A program made the position numbers and the translations under genes. 64,000 nt of DNA from the IMG/VR virus record IMGVR_UViG_3300010412_000003, positions 1 through 64,000 of that record, one strand, 5' to 3'. Of the stretch, positions 56,859 to 64,000 are shown piece after piece; the first letter of the stretch is position 1; every line of letters starts with the position of its first letter. The notes below the pieces were generated by a model that saw only the letters and a list, made by a program, of their open reading frames with translations, ran no database searches and had not been told where the DNA came from. This DNA comes from a virus.

Positions 56859-57620
56859 TTATTTTTTTTGGTTCTCAAAATTAACTTGGCTTTGAATTTC
56901 ATCAAGACCAATTGTTACACCTGCAAGCTTATCTTTATCCAAGTCTGCAAGCCAATGTTTTATAAATTTTTCATCTTTAAATTTTACCATTCCACTCATA
57001 GAAGCAGTAAGATAAATTTGATAATGAAGTTTATGATCTAGTCTTTCTATAATTTTGTTAAATTTTCGAATGCTTAGATTATAAATATCATCTATTTTAA
57101 AAGATGTAGAAATTAGAACAGCAACAACTAAGTCTTCAAGAGAACCCATTTTTGTTTGACTCATTTTTGCTTTTAGACGTTTTGCTTCCTCCATCTTGTC
57201 TCTAATTTCTTTTTGAATTGTTTCATCTGGTATCTCTACCATATTTTGTTCACAGATTATCAGCTTTATATTTTCAAAATCATCACTATCATAAGTTATT
57301 TTATCAACTAAGAATATTGGTTTAACATTTTCATTAAACTTAAGTTCAATTCTTGAGGAATCAATTCTTAAAACCATTGCCAAAAGTTCTTTAAACAATA
57401 ATGCATATGGATTATCTTTTGTCGTATAACGATAAAGATATTCTAAATATGTCATTGTAATAATTGAAACATCTGGAATGCTATTTTTTTCCATTAAAAT
57501 TGATTGTACCAAAAAATAAAACTCATAATAATTATTCATTAAAGCTGGATATATTTTCAATCCTTTATATTCAACAGGAAGGTCGAATACAAGGTTTTTT
57601 TCGTAAACAGATTTTTCCAT
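56859..57620 (-). CDS. Virion-module protein of unknown function, 253 aa
   Basis: The ATG at 57620 is adjacent to the preceding stop at 57622; the upstream in-frame extension would overlap that gene by 56 bases. The protein is helical (YEFYFLVQSILMEKNSI..., LEYLYRYTTKDNPYALLFKELLAMVL) with a charged middle (EIRDKMEEAKRLKAKMSQTKMGSLEDLVVAVLIST). It sits between connector genes and the major tail protein. No family recognised. Confidence 0.55.
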   Translation of the reverse strand: MEKSVYEKNLVFDLPVEYKGLKIYPALMNNYYEFYFLVQSILMEKNSIPDVSIITMTYLEYLYRYTTKDNPYALLFKELLAMVLRIDSSRIELKFNENVKPIFLVDKITYDSDDFENIKLIICEQNMVEIPDETIQKEIRDKMEEAKRLKAKMSQTKMGSLEDLVVAVLISTSFKIDDIYNLSIRKFNKIIERLDHKLHYQIYLTASMSGMVKFKDEKFIKHWLADLDKDKLAGVTIGLDEIQSQVNFENQKK

Positions 57621-57621
57621 G

Positions 57622-58179
57622 TTAACCTGACTTTGACGACATAAATATCTGTTTCCCCTTGAATGGAAGCTGACCAATTACGGAAAGTCTAGGTTGTTGA
57701 CTTGTTAGCCTATCAAAAAATAACTTTCCAACAAGACCATCAATTTCAACCCCATTAAATGTTTTTAACAACTCTGTAGTAATAACATCAACTCTTGTTT
57801 TGTAGTTGCTAAGAGTGTTCATTTTATAATGAGAATATACCTCAAGACTTACTGATACAGTTCCAACAGTTCTATTTTCTGGAAATATAACAATTGGAGA
57901 AATTCTCAAAATGCAATCTTCCCTTGTATGAACATCTGGACTTCCATCATCTATAAAAACATTATATTTACTGGAATCATCTTGACCAGCATATATCAAA
58001 CCACCTTTTTGCTCAAAAGTTAAGTTCGCATGTTTCCAAGCATCCCTATCATGATAAAAAAGAAGTTTCCAAATCATTTCATTATTCGCAACAAGATGTG
58101 AAACCATATTGTAAGCAATGCTATCGAAATGCTCATATAAGTTATACCCAATTCTTGAATCATCAACATAATCTACCAT
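57622..58179 (-). CDS. Head-tail joining region protein, 185 aa
   Basis: The ATG at 58179 overlaps the previous stop by 1 base (TAATG). A beta-rich protein (YNVFIDDGSPDVHTREDCILRISPIVIFPENRTVGTVSVSLEVYSHYKMNTL...) with a C-terminal strand pair. Position suggests a connector/tail-completion protein. No specific family. Confidence 0.5.
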   Translation of the reverse strand: MVDYVDDSRIGYNLYEHFDSIAYNMVSHLVANNEMIWKLLFYHDRDAWKHANLTFEQKGGLIYAGQDDSSKYNVFIDDGSPDVHTREDCILRISPIVIFPENRTVGTVSVSLEVYSHYKMNTLSNYKTRVDVITTELLKTFNGVEIDGLVGKLFFDRLTSQQPRLSVIGQLPFKGKQIFMSSKSG

Positions 58180-59459
58180 TACCACATACCTCTAAGTTCT
58201 ATTTCAAAATTTTTGATATGAATTCCAGAAGTACATTGAACAGTTAGAACATCATCTAAATATTTTTCTATATTATAAATGGAAAAATTATTTCCATCAA
58301 TAACATTGAATTCATAATTTTCAGATGGAACTGTTCCAGAATTTAGAACAAAAGAAAATGTGTCTGCTTGTATAGCACCATTAAGATACAAACTAGCAGA
58401 AAATACTTTTGTGTCTGTCTCAAGAACGTAATTCTGATTTGGAGAAATAACAACTTGATATTCATTTACTGGTGCTACAGTCACAGATATAGCGCATGTA
58501 TCAAAAACATATGAATTATTTGCAATTGAGCATGTAATTGTGCAACTTCCCTCAGAAACAAATGTAACTAATCCATTACTATCCACTGTTGCAATCTTTG
58601 CATCAGAAGAAGACCAAGATAATGATTTTTCAACTGTTTTTCCATTCAGTGTTACAACAGAATAGAGTTGAATTTGATCTGATGGATTTCCACTCAAAGA
58701 AGAATTTGATAACTCAAGAACATATGTGTTATCATTATATTCAGCAATTCCATTAACCAGATCATCAGTGTCTGGATTGACATAATCTGCATTTAATGTA
58801 AGAATTAAATATCCAGCCAATGTATTGCTATCAAGTGTAGACAAATTATTAAAATTTTCTATACCACCACCCATGACTCTATATGCTGTCCAATTATTCG
58901 GATTGCCAAATAAAAATCTTTGATTTGCTTGAATTGTGTTTGTATTAGAATTTAACTGTGTAGCTATTCTTAACATACCAGATGGACTAACCACTTTAGA
59001 GCCAGCAGTTGCATAGTCCCTGTTTTCCTTAATTCCATAATCAATAGCACATGGATAAGAAAAAACAGCACCATCTTCCGTTACCCACCTTAGAAGATTA
59101 TTGCACCTTCTTACAACAGCACTGGTATGAAGACTTGACTTGCTTGTAATATTTATAACAATCCAATAATTATCATCAAAAATATAATACCAACCAAGTG
59201 ACACTTGATGGTCTATGTCCTTAAATAGCAAAACCTTATAATCATCACCTTGAGGCATACCAGTTCTTCCAAAAACAACATTGTTGATTCTAACATCAAT
59301 TTCTTTATATTCACCAGATGCAAATTCAGTTTCCTCTTGTATTGTGTACCAATCAGAAGACCTATAAAATAATTCATCAACTGCCTTCTGGTATGCCTCT
59401 CTTTTTTGATCTTTTGGAGTTTGAGATAAGTAACTGTTATAAGCATCTAAATATTTCAT
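58179..59459 (-). CDS. Head-tail connector-type protein with Ig-like domain, 426 aa
   Basis: The N-terminal 110 residues (AYQKAVDELFYRSSDWYTIQEE..., RINNVVFGRTGMPQGDDYKVLLFKD) look like a stopper/connector beta barrel. An Ig-like Big_2 block (GKTVEKSLSWSSSDAKIATVDSNGLVTFVSEGSCTITCSI) lies at about 255-310. The C-terminus is another beta domain. An Ig module on a joining protein is uncommon. The gene follows the adaptor gene by 2 bases. Confidence 0.6.
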   Translation of the reverse strand: MKYLDAYNSYLSQTPKDQKREAYQKAVDELFYRSSDWYTIQEETEFASGEYKEIDVRINNVVFGRTGMPQGDDYKVLLFKDIDHQVSLGWYYIFDDNYWIVINITSKSSLHTSAVVRRCNNLLRWVTEDGAVFSYPCAIDYGIKENRDYATAGSKVVSPSGMLRIATQLNSNTNTIQANQRFLFGNPNNWTAYRVMGGGIENFNNLSTLDSNTLAGYLILTLNADYVNPDTDDLVNGIAEYNDNTYVLELSNSSLSGNPSDQIQLYSVVTLNGKTVEKSLSWSSSDAKIATVDSNGLVTFVSEGSCTITCSIANNSYVFDTCAISVTVAPVNEYQVVISPNQNYVLETDTKVFSASLYLNGAIQADTFSFVLNSGTVPSENYEFNVIDGNNFSIYNIEKYLDDVLTVQCTSGIHIKNFEIELRGMW

Positions 59460-59461
59460 TA

Positions 59462-59920
59462 TTAAACTCCAAACTCACCACTTGCCCATGAAGACCAATC
59501 AACCTTTCTAAATTGATAATCAACAAGCATTTGCGAACATTCTTCTGTTAACATAATAAGGAAATCTTGTTTTGATTTTAAATTTTGTGCCTCAGAGTAA
59601 TGTTTGAAATCACGATCTGTAAGATTTAAATTCATTTGCAAAACATCTTTTACTTCTTTGGCTAACCAAAACTTAACCATATATTTAGATAAAATGATCT
59701 GATTCTCTTCATCCAAATCAAAGCTAAAAGTTCCATTTGCATCATCCCTGTCAGTCAAATCTTGAGTGCAGTTATGAACAAATTCACCTATTGCCAAAAC
59801 AAGAAATCCCTGTAAATATGTTTCAAAATCTGTGTCAGATAGGTTATATAAATCAACAAGCGAATAATCTTTTATTTGTTGCATAAACAGATCATATACA
59901 TCCGTATAAGGTGTTGCCAT
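59462..59920 (-). CDS. Head-tail adaptor-like protein, 152 aa
   Basis: All-helical, acidic/aromatic (YTDVYDLFMQQIKDYSLVDLYNLSDTDFETYLQGFLVLAIGEF..., MVKFWLAKEVKDVLQMNLNLTDRDFKHYSEAQNLKSKQ), consistent with the helical adaptor proteins (gp6/gp15 type) that follow the capsid gene in siphoviruses. Assigned by position and helicity. Confidence 0.6.
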   Translation of the reverse strand: MATPYTDVYDLFMQQIKDYSLVDLYNLSDTDFETYLQGFLVLAIGEFVHNCTQDLTDRDDANGTFSFDLDEENQIILSKYMVKFWLAKEVKDVLQMNLNLTDRDFKHYSEAQNLKSKQDFLIMLTEECSQMLVDYQFRKVDWSSWASGEFGV

Positions 59921-59959
59921 ATATATCTCCTAACTAACATATTTAAAATATGTTATATT

Positions 59960-60562
59960 TTATTCTTGTAATCTATTCTGTTTTAAATCCTCAGATGCCT
60001 CCACAAAACTAAATCCAGCTTTCTGTGAAATTGCTGAAATTAAATTCATATTCAAAACTTCACCATCTGCTAATTTATTTACAATCATGGTATGAATAAG
60101 CTCTTTTTGTCTTGGGTTTGCAGAAGCATAAATTTCTAATGCAGATGCATCAGCATTTGTATCAAAAATTTTAACAATCTGATCTTCCCCAATAATTTTT
60201 TCATAAGCTTCATAAAGACCATGTTCTCTAATTACTCTCGAATCAGCAATATAGAAAAATCCAGATTCAAGAAATCCACTATTATTTTCCATGATCAAAA
60301 CAAGATCAGAATATAAAAATTTCTTTCTTTCACCAAATCTTTTAAATGTAAAAACTTTTCCTCTGCCAAACCCCAATGTAGATAATGTTAGCTGGACAGG
60401 GCATAAGCTGATTACAGTAATATAATCATCTGGTCTAAGTTTTTCTACCTGCTGTTCCCCCTCTAATTCAAGCAAACGTGCTTGAAGTCTTTCAACCTCT
60501 TGAAGTAATTCATCCTTCTTAAGAGAAGAGAGGTTTTGTGTTTCATTTTTCGTGTTCATCAT
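59960..60562 (-). CDS. Virion-module protein of unknown function, 200 aa
   Basis: An N-terminal coiled coil (LSSLKKDELLQEVERLQARLLELEGEQQVE), then a region with DYITVISLCPVQLTLSTLGFGRGKVFTFKRFGERKKFLYSDLVLIM and IVNKLADGEVLNMNLISAIS. The ISLCP...L-S-T...GRG-x-x-x-F-x-x-F-G-E block recurs in phage proteins located next to capsid genes. Function unknown. It starts after the capsid-gene hairpin. Confidence 0.55.
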   Translation of the reverse strand: MMNTKNETQNLSSLKKDELLQEVERLQARLLELEGEQQVEKLRPDDYITVISLCPVQLTLSTLGFGRGKVFTFKRFGERKKFLYSDLVLIMENNSGFLESGFFYIADSRVIREHGLYEAYEKIIGEDQIVKIFDTNADASALEIYASANPRQKELIHTMIVNKLADGEVLNMNLISAISQKAGFSFVEASEDLKQNRLQE

Positions 60563-60593
60563 ATCCTTTAGAATTTAAAATTTATTTTATTTT

Positions 60594-60624
60594 ATCTTGG
60601 TGGGGTTTTTCACCCCACCAAGAT
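60594..60624 (-). promoter_or_regulatory. Strong hairpin 3' of the major capsid protein gene
   Basis: A perfect 13-bp GC-rich stem (60594-60606 with 60612-60624), 5-base loop, 16 bases after the capsid stop. On the minus strand it is followed by A-rich rather than T-rich sequence, so it is not a standard terminator. Probably protects the capsid mRNA 3' end. Confidence 0.75.
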
Positions 60625-60640
60625 TTGCACCTTGCAAAAA

Positions 60641-61759
60641 CTAGGCAAGCGTGATGATACCAGCCAAAGCATTTGTTGCAATAGCAGTACCCCAAGCTTT
60701 GTAAAGAGTTGCATCCTGAGTCAAATTTGCTCTGTCATACATACCAGAAACATTGCTAAGAGTTGCACCTTCAAGAACCAGTTTCACCAGTTTGTTAGCA
60801 GACGGAGACAGAACATAAACATTGTTATCATCAAGCATCAGCTTGAATTCAGTTCTCCAATCAGCAACTTGAGGCAAAGCCATTACATCATAACCAAAAG
60901 CAGTTCTGATGTAGCCGACTTTCACAAAATCGCTCTGGAAATCATAGCGATAATTTGAATCTGCTGGAAGAATGTTCTGCAAAGCAAGCTGAGTACCAGC
61001 AACAATTGCTCTCTGACCACCATTCCAAGCAGAAACCTTCTGAGCCAAAGCAACAAGGGTTGCCTGAGTGTATCCAGCATATCTCAAAGCATCATCACCA
61101 GCATTGTCAAGAGCTTCCATAGCAGTATTGAAAACAGAAAAGACATCACGAGTCACTTCGCTTTCAATTGACATAATAGCCTTGGCAACAAATTCTGCCA
61201 ACGATTCTTTTCCAGCCAAAACTTTGTAAAGAGCAACCTGAACACTGATCTGACGATTTTCAGGAAGAACAGTCACCTGTCCAGAAAATTGTTTTCTCAT
61301 TTCAGCAGTTCTCTGCGCTCTGCCAGCCTTGCTGATTACAAACAGGTCTCTTGGCTTGACTTCAAAAGAAGCACTATCACCAAAACCAATAGCTCTAACA
61401 TCAGTATACAGACCGATTGACTCGATCAGAGACTGAGGAAGAACCATATCAATCATTGCAGAAATAACTGCAAAGGTAGCCCAACGAATTGAAGGGTGAT
61501 TTGCCCACTGCTCAATTGGGAAAGCATCCAGTGTCGAAACACTGGCATGTTTCATAATTTCATTTTTAAGAGCAAGATTCATTTGCTCTTCTTTCTCAGC
61601 AAAAGAGATAGGTGTACCATCTTCTTTCACTTTCATAAATTCAACATTAGTCGCACCATTCAGTGCTTTATAATGATTCCAATAATCTTGAAACATAATA
61701 TATGGTTTCAAGCCTTCGTCACCTAATGCAAAAGTTTTAATGTTATCGGGAACTCTCAT
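60641..61759 (-). CDS. Major capsid protein (HK97-fold type)
   Basis: 372 aa. The features fit an HK97-like capsid: an N-terminal arm, then ISAMIDMVLPQSLIESIGLYTDVRAIGFGDSASFEVKPRDLFVISKAG (E-loop region near 100-145), a long spine helix (VALYKVLAGKESLAEFVAKAIMSIESEVTRDVFSVF), then AIVAGTQLALQNILP (the P-domain/A-domain pattern with I-V-A-G) and a C-terminal strand. No obvious cleavage site can be named. It lies directly after the protease/scaffold and decoration-like genes, and has an AGGAGG-type site. Confidence 0.85.
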   Translation of the reverse strand: MRVPDNIKTFALGDEGLKPYIMFQDYWNHYKALNGATNVEFMKVKEDGTPISFAEKEEQMNLALKNEIMKHASVSTLDAFPIEQWANHPSIRWATFAVISAMIDMVLPQSLIESIGLYTDVRAIGFGDSASFEVKPRDLFVISKAGRAQRTAEMRKQFSGQVTVLPENRQISVQVALYKVLAGKESLAEFVAKAIMSIESEVTRDVFSVFNTAMEALDNAGDDALRYAGYTQATLVALAQKVSAWNGGQRAIVAGTQLALQNILPADSNYRYDFQSDFVKVGYIRTAFGYDVMALPQVADWRTEFKLMLDDNNVYVLSPSANKLVKLVLEGATLSNVSGMYDRANLTQDATLYKAWGTAIATNALAGIITLA

Positions 61760-61816
61760 GTATAAATCCTCCTAAATCCTTCATCAATATTATATTTGTA
61801 TATATGGTAAAAACCA

Positions 61817-62350
61817 CTAAGCAATTGCTACAACTTCAAATTGGTAAGCGGTAACTCTCTGAGTTCCGATAGAACCAAGACCGATTGAAATATAGGTCGT
61901 TCCAAGCAATTTGAGGGATAGACCAGACACTGCGCTTGCACCCCAATTCAACTGATAATCGGCATTGGTTGCAACAACAAAAGTGTTGGTTGATTTAGTG
62001 CCAGTAATTACATCATCAGTTAAAGTGATAATATCACCAATCTGAGGTTTGAAGCATGAAATTGGGTCTCCAATAGCATGAGCAAAGTTACGTGGGTCAG
62101 GGTCGAGACCTCTATACTGAGCATTCGTGTCAACGATTTCAGGCGAGTATGCCATCCACAGATGAGTCAAATTAGCACCAGTTGCAGGTTGAACTGCTGT
62201 CCACATTTCAGTTTCACCTTCGCCAGTTTCTTTTCCAGAAAGAGCAAACACCATACCATTCTCAATCAGTGCGCTCGATTTTGCGGTTCTGTTCAAAGCA
62301 TCAATATTCATTGCCTGAACTTTATCTAAAACTACTACTCCATAAGCCAT
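61817..62350 (-). CDS. Capsid decoration-like protein, 177 aa
   Basis: Between the scaffold and capsid genes, where decoration/head-stabilising proteins are encoded. It is beta-rich (MVFALSGKETGEGETEMWTAVQPATGANLTHLWMAYSPEIV..., KPQIGDIITLTDDVITG, FVVATNADYQLNWG). No signal peptide. The same composition is seen in small trimeric capsid-surface proteins. Assigned by position. Confidence 0.6.
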   Translation of the reverse strand: MAYGVVVLDKVQAMNIDALNRTAKSSALIENGMVFALSGKETGEGETEMWTAVQPATGANLTHLWMAYSPEIVDTNAQYRGLDPDPRNFAHAIGDPISCFKPQIGDIITLTDDVITGTKSTNTFVVATNADYQLNWGASAVSGLSLKLLGTTYISIGLGSIGTQRVTAYQFEVVAIA

Positions 62351-62370
62351 AATTTAAAATCCTCCTAAAA

Positions 62371-64000
62371 TTATTTCCATAAACTTTTATGATTTTCCGA
62401 TTTGCCAGAGTCAAACGGCATACCGATTACGATAAAATCTTTATTTTTTTTATCCTTGCCAATGCTGGATTCAAATGCCATTGATCTGACATAATTTTTC
62501 CAAGCATCCAGAGTGTCAAGAGAATATTCTTGTGATTTAACACGAATCTCTGCAATCTGTTCTGATGTAAGAAATTCCGAAACTTCTGATACAATCTGCT
62601 CTACCTGAAATTCGAACTGTTTCTTTTCAACAGCTTCTTTATATTCTCGAAGCTCTTTTGCTTCTTCTTCAACAAAAACAAACTTTGCAAACAAAGAATT
62701 TACAAAACCAATCATTTCCTTAGAAATCTGTAATTCTTTTACTTCGCTTGCAACACCATCACCAACAAGTTCAAAGAGTTTTTCAGAATATTCCAAAGAT
62801 TCAAGTGTCATATAAGGTTCTTCATCTTCTTCACTCTCTTCCTTTTCTTCTTCCTTCTCTTCCTCTTCTTCCTCTGCCATTTCAGTTTCTTGAGGCTTTT
62901 CTTCCTCTTCCTCTGCCATTTCAGTTTCTTGAGGTTCTTCTTGAGGCTTTTCTTCCTCAAATTCTACGTTGGTTTCTACTGGCGTGTCTTGAGTTTCTTG
63001 AAGTTCATCCTCGGTCTCGAAGACCTTTTTCTCTTCCTTTTCCATAAAACTCATTTCCTCCGTTTTTTCTGTGGGCATATCATCAATACTATTTTTCTTT
63101 ATCCATTTCCCATTTTTTACAATGTGGGTTTTTTTGAAATTAGAAATTGCAATTGCCCATCCGTTTTTTTCGCCATCTACGCCAATTGCTTCTGCTTGCC
63201 TCGCAATTGAGTTGGCTTGAGCTAATGTAACAGGGGGTTCAATTCCCCTGATTGCTGAATTAGCCTCTTTTAAACTTTTATAAACAAACATTTTGTTAAT
63301 TTTTCCCATGTCAATGTCTCTGATTTCAGATTGTAAATCAGAAGACCATTCCATTCCAGCACTCCCCCCATGAAGAATATAATCTAAAAATTTTTCACCA
63401 TCCTCTTCAAATGGAACAGATTCAAGATTAGAAAAATACCCACTTAAATATTTTATTTTTTGTGGGGTAGCGAACTTTCTCTGTGATAAGAATTTTGCTG
63501 TGGAGACAGCAACACTCGTACCACGATAAGATTGATTTTTTCTAAGCTCCAATCCCCTTAGTGCATTTTTTTTAACTTGTTCTGGAATTGAAAAGTTCAA
63601 TCTTGAGTATTTGCTAAAAAATTCTTCCTTATCCTCTTCTTCTTGAAAGCTTAGAATTTGGACATGAGCATTTGGACTTGCTTCTGTTACATATTTTCCA
63701 AGAACAGCTATTGCAGTATATGAAAAATCAAGCATCTTTTCTAGTCCAGTTTTTTCATCTTTCTCTGTCTCGAATAATTCCATTTCAACAGAAACTTTTC
63801 TTTTATTCTCAAGGTCTCTTTTGAAAACACTCATAAATTTCCTAGAGTATCTTTTCCATATTTTTGCAATGACCATAAGACCAATTCTTCCATCTTCTAA
63901 TTCTTCAAAGCTGGCACTATTGGGAACAACAAATCCAGCAATAAATGGTTGTTTTGCATGACCTTTGAAATCTTCGAACATATCATCATAATCAAAAACA
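62371..64000 (-). CDS. Prohead protease (XkdF-like) fused to an acidic scaffold-like region, partial
   Basis: The frame is open to the window's right edge (…VFDYDD before an internal Met at 63981), so the 5' end is missing. The visible protein has AGFVVPNSASFEELEDGRIGLMV and KVSVEMELF, a pattern seen in XkdF-type prohead proteases. A second region is AVSTAKFLSQRKFATPQKIKYLSGYF...DYILHGGSAG, and a strongly acidic stretch with 13-residue repeats (KPQETEMAEEEEE) ends in a helical segment with ELREYKEAVEKKQFEFQVEQI, typical of internal scaffolds. It would process and shape the prohead before capsid maturation. Confidence 0.65.
   Translation of the reverse strand, partial: VFDYDDMFEDFKGHAKQPFIAGFVVPNSASFEELEDGRIGLMVIAKIWKRYSRKFMSVFKRDLENKRKVSVEMELFETEKDEKTGLEKMLDFSYTAIAVLGKYVTEASPNAHVQILSFQEEEDKEEFFSKYSRLNFSIPEQVKKNALRGLELRKNQSYRGTSVAVSTAKFLSQRKFATPQKIKYLSGYFSNLESVPFEEDGEKFLDYILHGGSAGMEWSSDLQSEIRDIDMGKINKMFVYKSLKEANSAIRGIEPPVTLAQANSIARQAEAIGVDGEKNGWAIAISNFKKTHIVKNGKWIKKNSIDDMPTEKTEEMSFMEKEEKKVFETEDELQETQDTPVETNVEFEEEKPQEEPQETEMAEEEEEKPQETEMAEEEEEEKEEEKEESEEDEEPYMTLESLEYSEKLFELVGDGVASEVKELQISKEMIGFVNSLFAKFVFVEEEAKELREYKEAVEKKQFEFQVEQIVSEVSEFLTSEQIAEIRVKSQEYSLDTLDAWKNYVRSMAFESSIGKDKKNKDFIVIGMPFDSGKSENHKSLWK
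62869..62934 (-). repeat. 13-codon direct repeat in the scaffold region
   Basis: A 27-base sequence (TTCCTCTGCCATTTCAGTTT plus seven more bases) occurs at 62869-62895 and again at 62908-62934, offset 39 bases, so the coding repeat is 13 residues (EEEKPQETEMAEE). It lies inside the acidic stretch and probably arose by slippage or tandem duplication. Confidence 0.8.

Overview
The window is part of the genome of an AT-rich, long-tailed (siphovirus-type) bacteriophage, most likely infecting a Gram-positive host. The evidence is a Dit/Tal/TP901-type tape measure tail module, a GH25 lysozyme, strong AGGAGG ribosome-binding sites, host-like TTGACA-17-TATAAT promoters, tightly packed and overlapping genes, and a tRNA-Arg(UCU) matching the AGA-rich codon use. 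I cannot name the host or the phage from the sequence alone.

Layout: bases 1 to about 37,000 are transcribed rightward (+) and carry early, replication and nucleotide-metabolism genes. Bases 37,141 to 64,000 are transcribed leftward (-) and carry the virion and lysis genes. The two transcription units converge on a bidirectional terminator at 37,019-37,054. The left edge cuts an rtcB gene. The right edge cuts the 5' end of a prohead protease/scaffold gene.

Left arm. (i) 1-8,063: many small genes plus RNA-repair-type genes (RtcB tail, RlaP-like nucleotidyltransferase, cREC receiver domain), an MT-A70 adenine methyltransferase, RNase H, a lipoprotein and a tyrosine recombinase followed by a 28-bp dif-like palindrome. 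(ii) 8,064-9,251: an RNA locus with no credible protein gene. It has tandem promoters, a 190-nt domain closed by a helix of about 21 bp, a miniature tRNA-like domain of tmRNA type with no room for a tag reading frame, and about 660 nt of further ornate structure ending in a 23-bp long-range helix. The transcript continues through a small membrane protein gene and tRNA-Arg to a terminator at 9,673-9,704. (iii) 9,718-10,429: very small hydrophobic proteins. (iv) 10,712-24,342: a nearly complete replisome and recombination set: SSB-like protein, Sak4-like ATPase, Zn protein, DnaB-like helicase, primase, RecJ-like nuclease, DnaE polymerase and RecD2-like helicase. (v) 24,343-36,994: small genes, a degenerate kinase-like protein, a nucleoside deoxyribosyltransferase-like protein, an alarmone-hydrolase-like HD protein, a DenV pyrimidine-dimer glycosylase, an RNA ligase, a large TerD-domain protein behind a tandem structured RNA leader, a possible ThyX-like protein, dNMP kinase, B12-dependent ribonucleotide reductase and dUTPase.

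Right arm, read right to left (the direction of transcription): protease/scaffold, decoration-like protein, major capsid protein, connector proteins, major tail protein, tail chaperone-like protein, small holin-like proteins, an inserted RusA resolvase plus a second tyrosine recombinase with its own repeat cluster, tape measure, Dit, Tal, fibre and adhesin proteins, GH25 endolysin, a coiled-coil protein and a metacaspase-like protease. The last three share proline-rich linkers.

The observations I rate most worth following are the RNA locus with its tmRNA-like mini domain (8,216-9,221), the covarying tandem RNA motif ahead of the TerD-domain gene (29,491-29,633), the two recombinase-associated palindromes, and the phage metacaspase.
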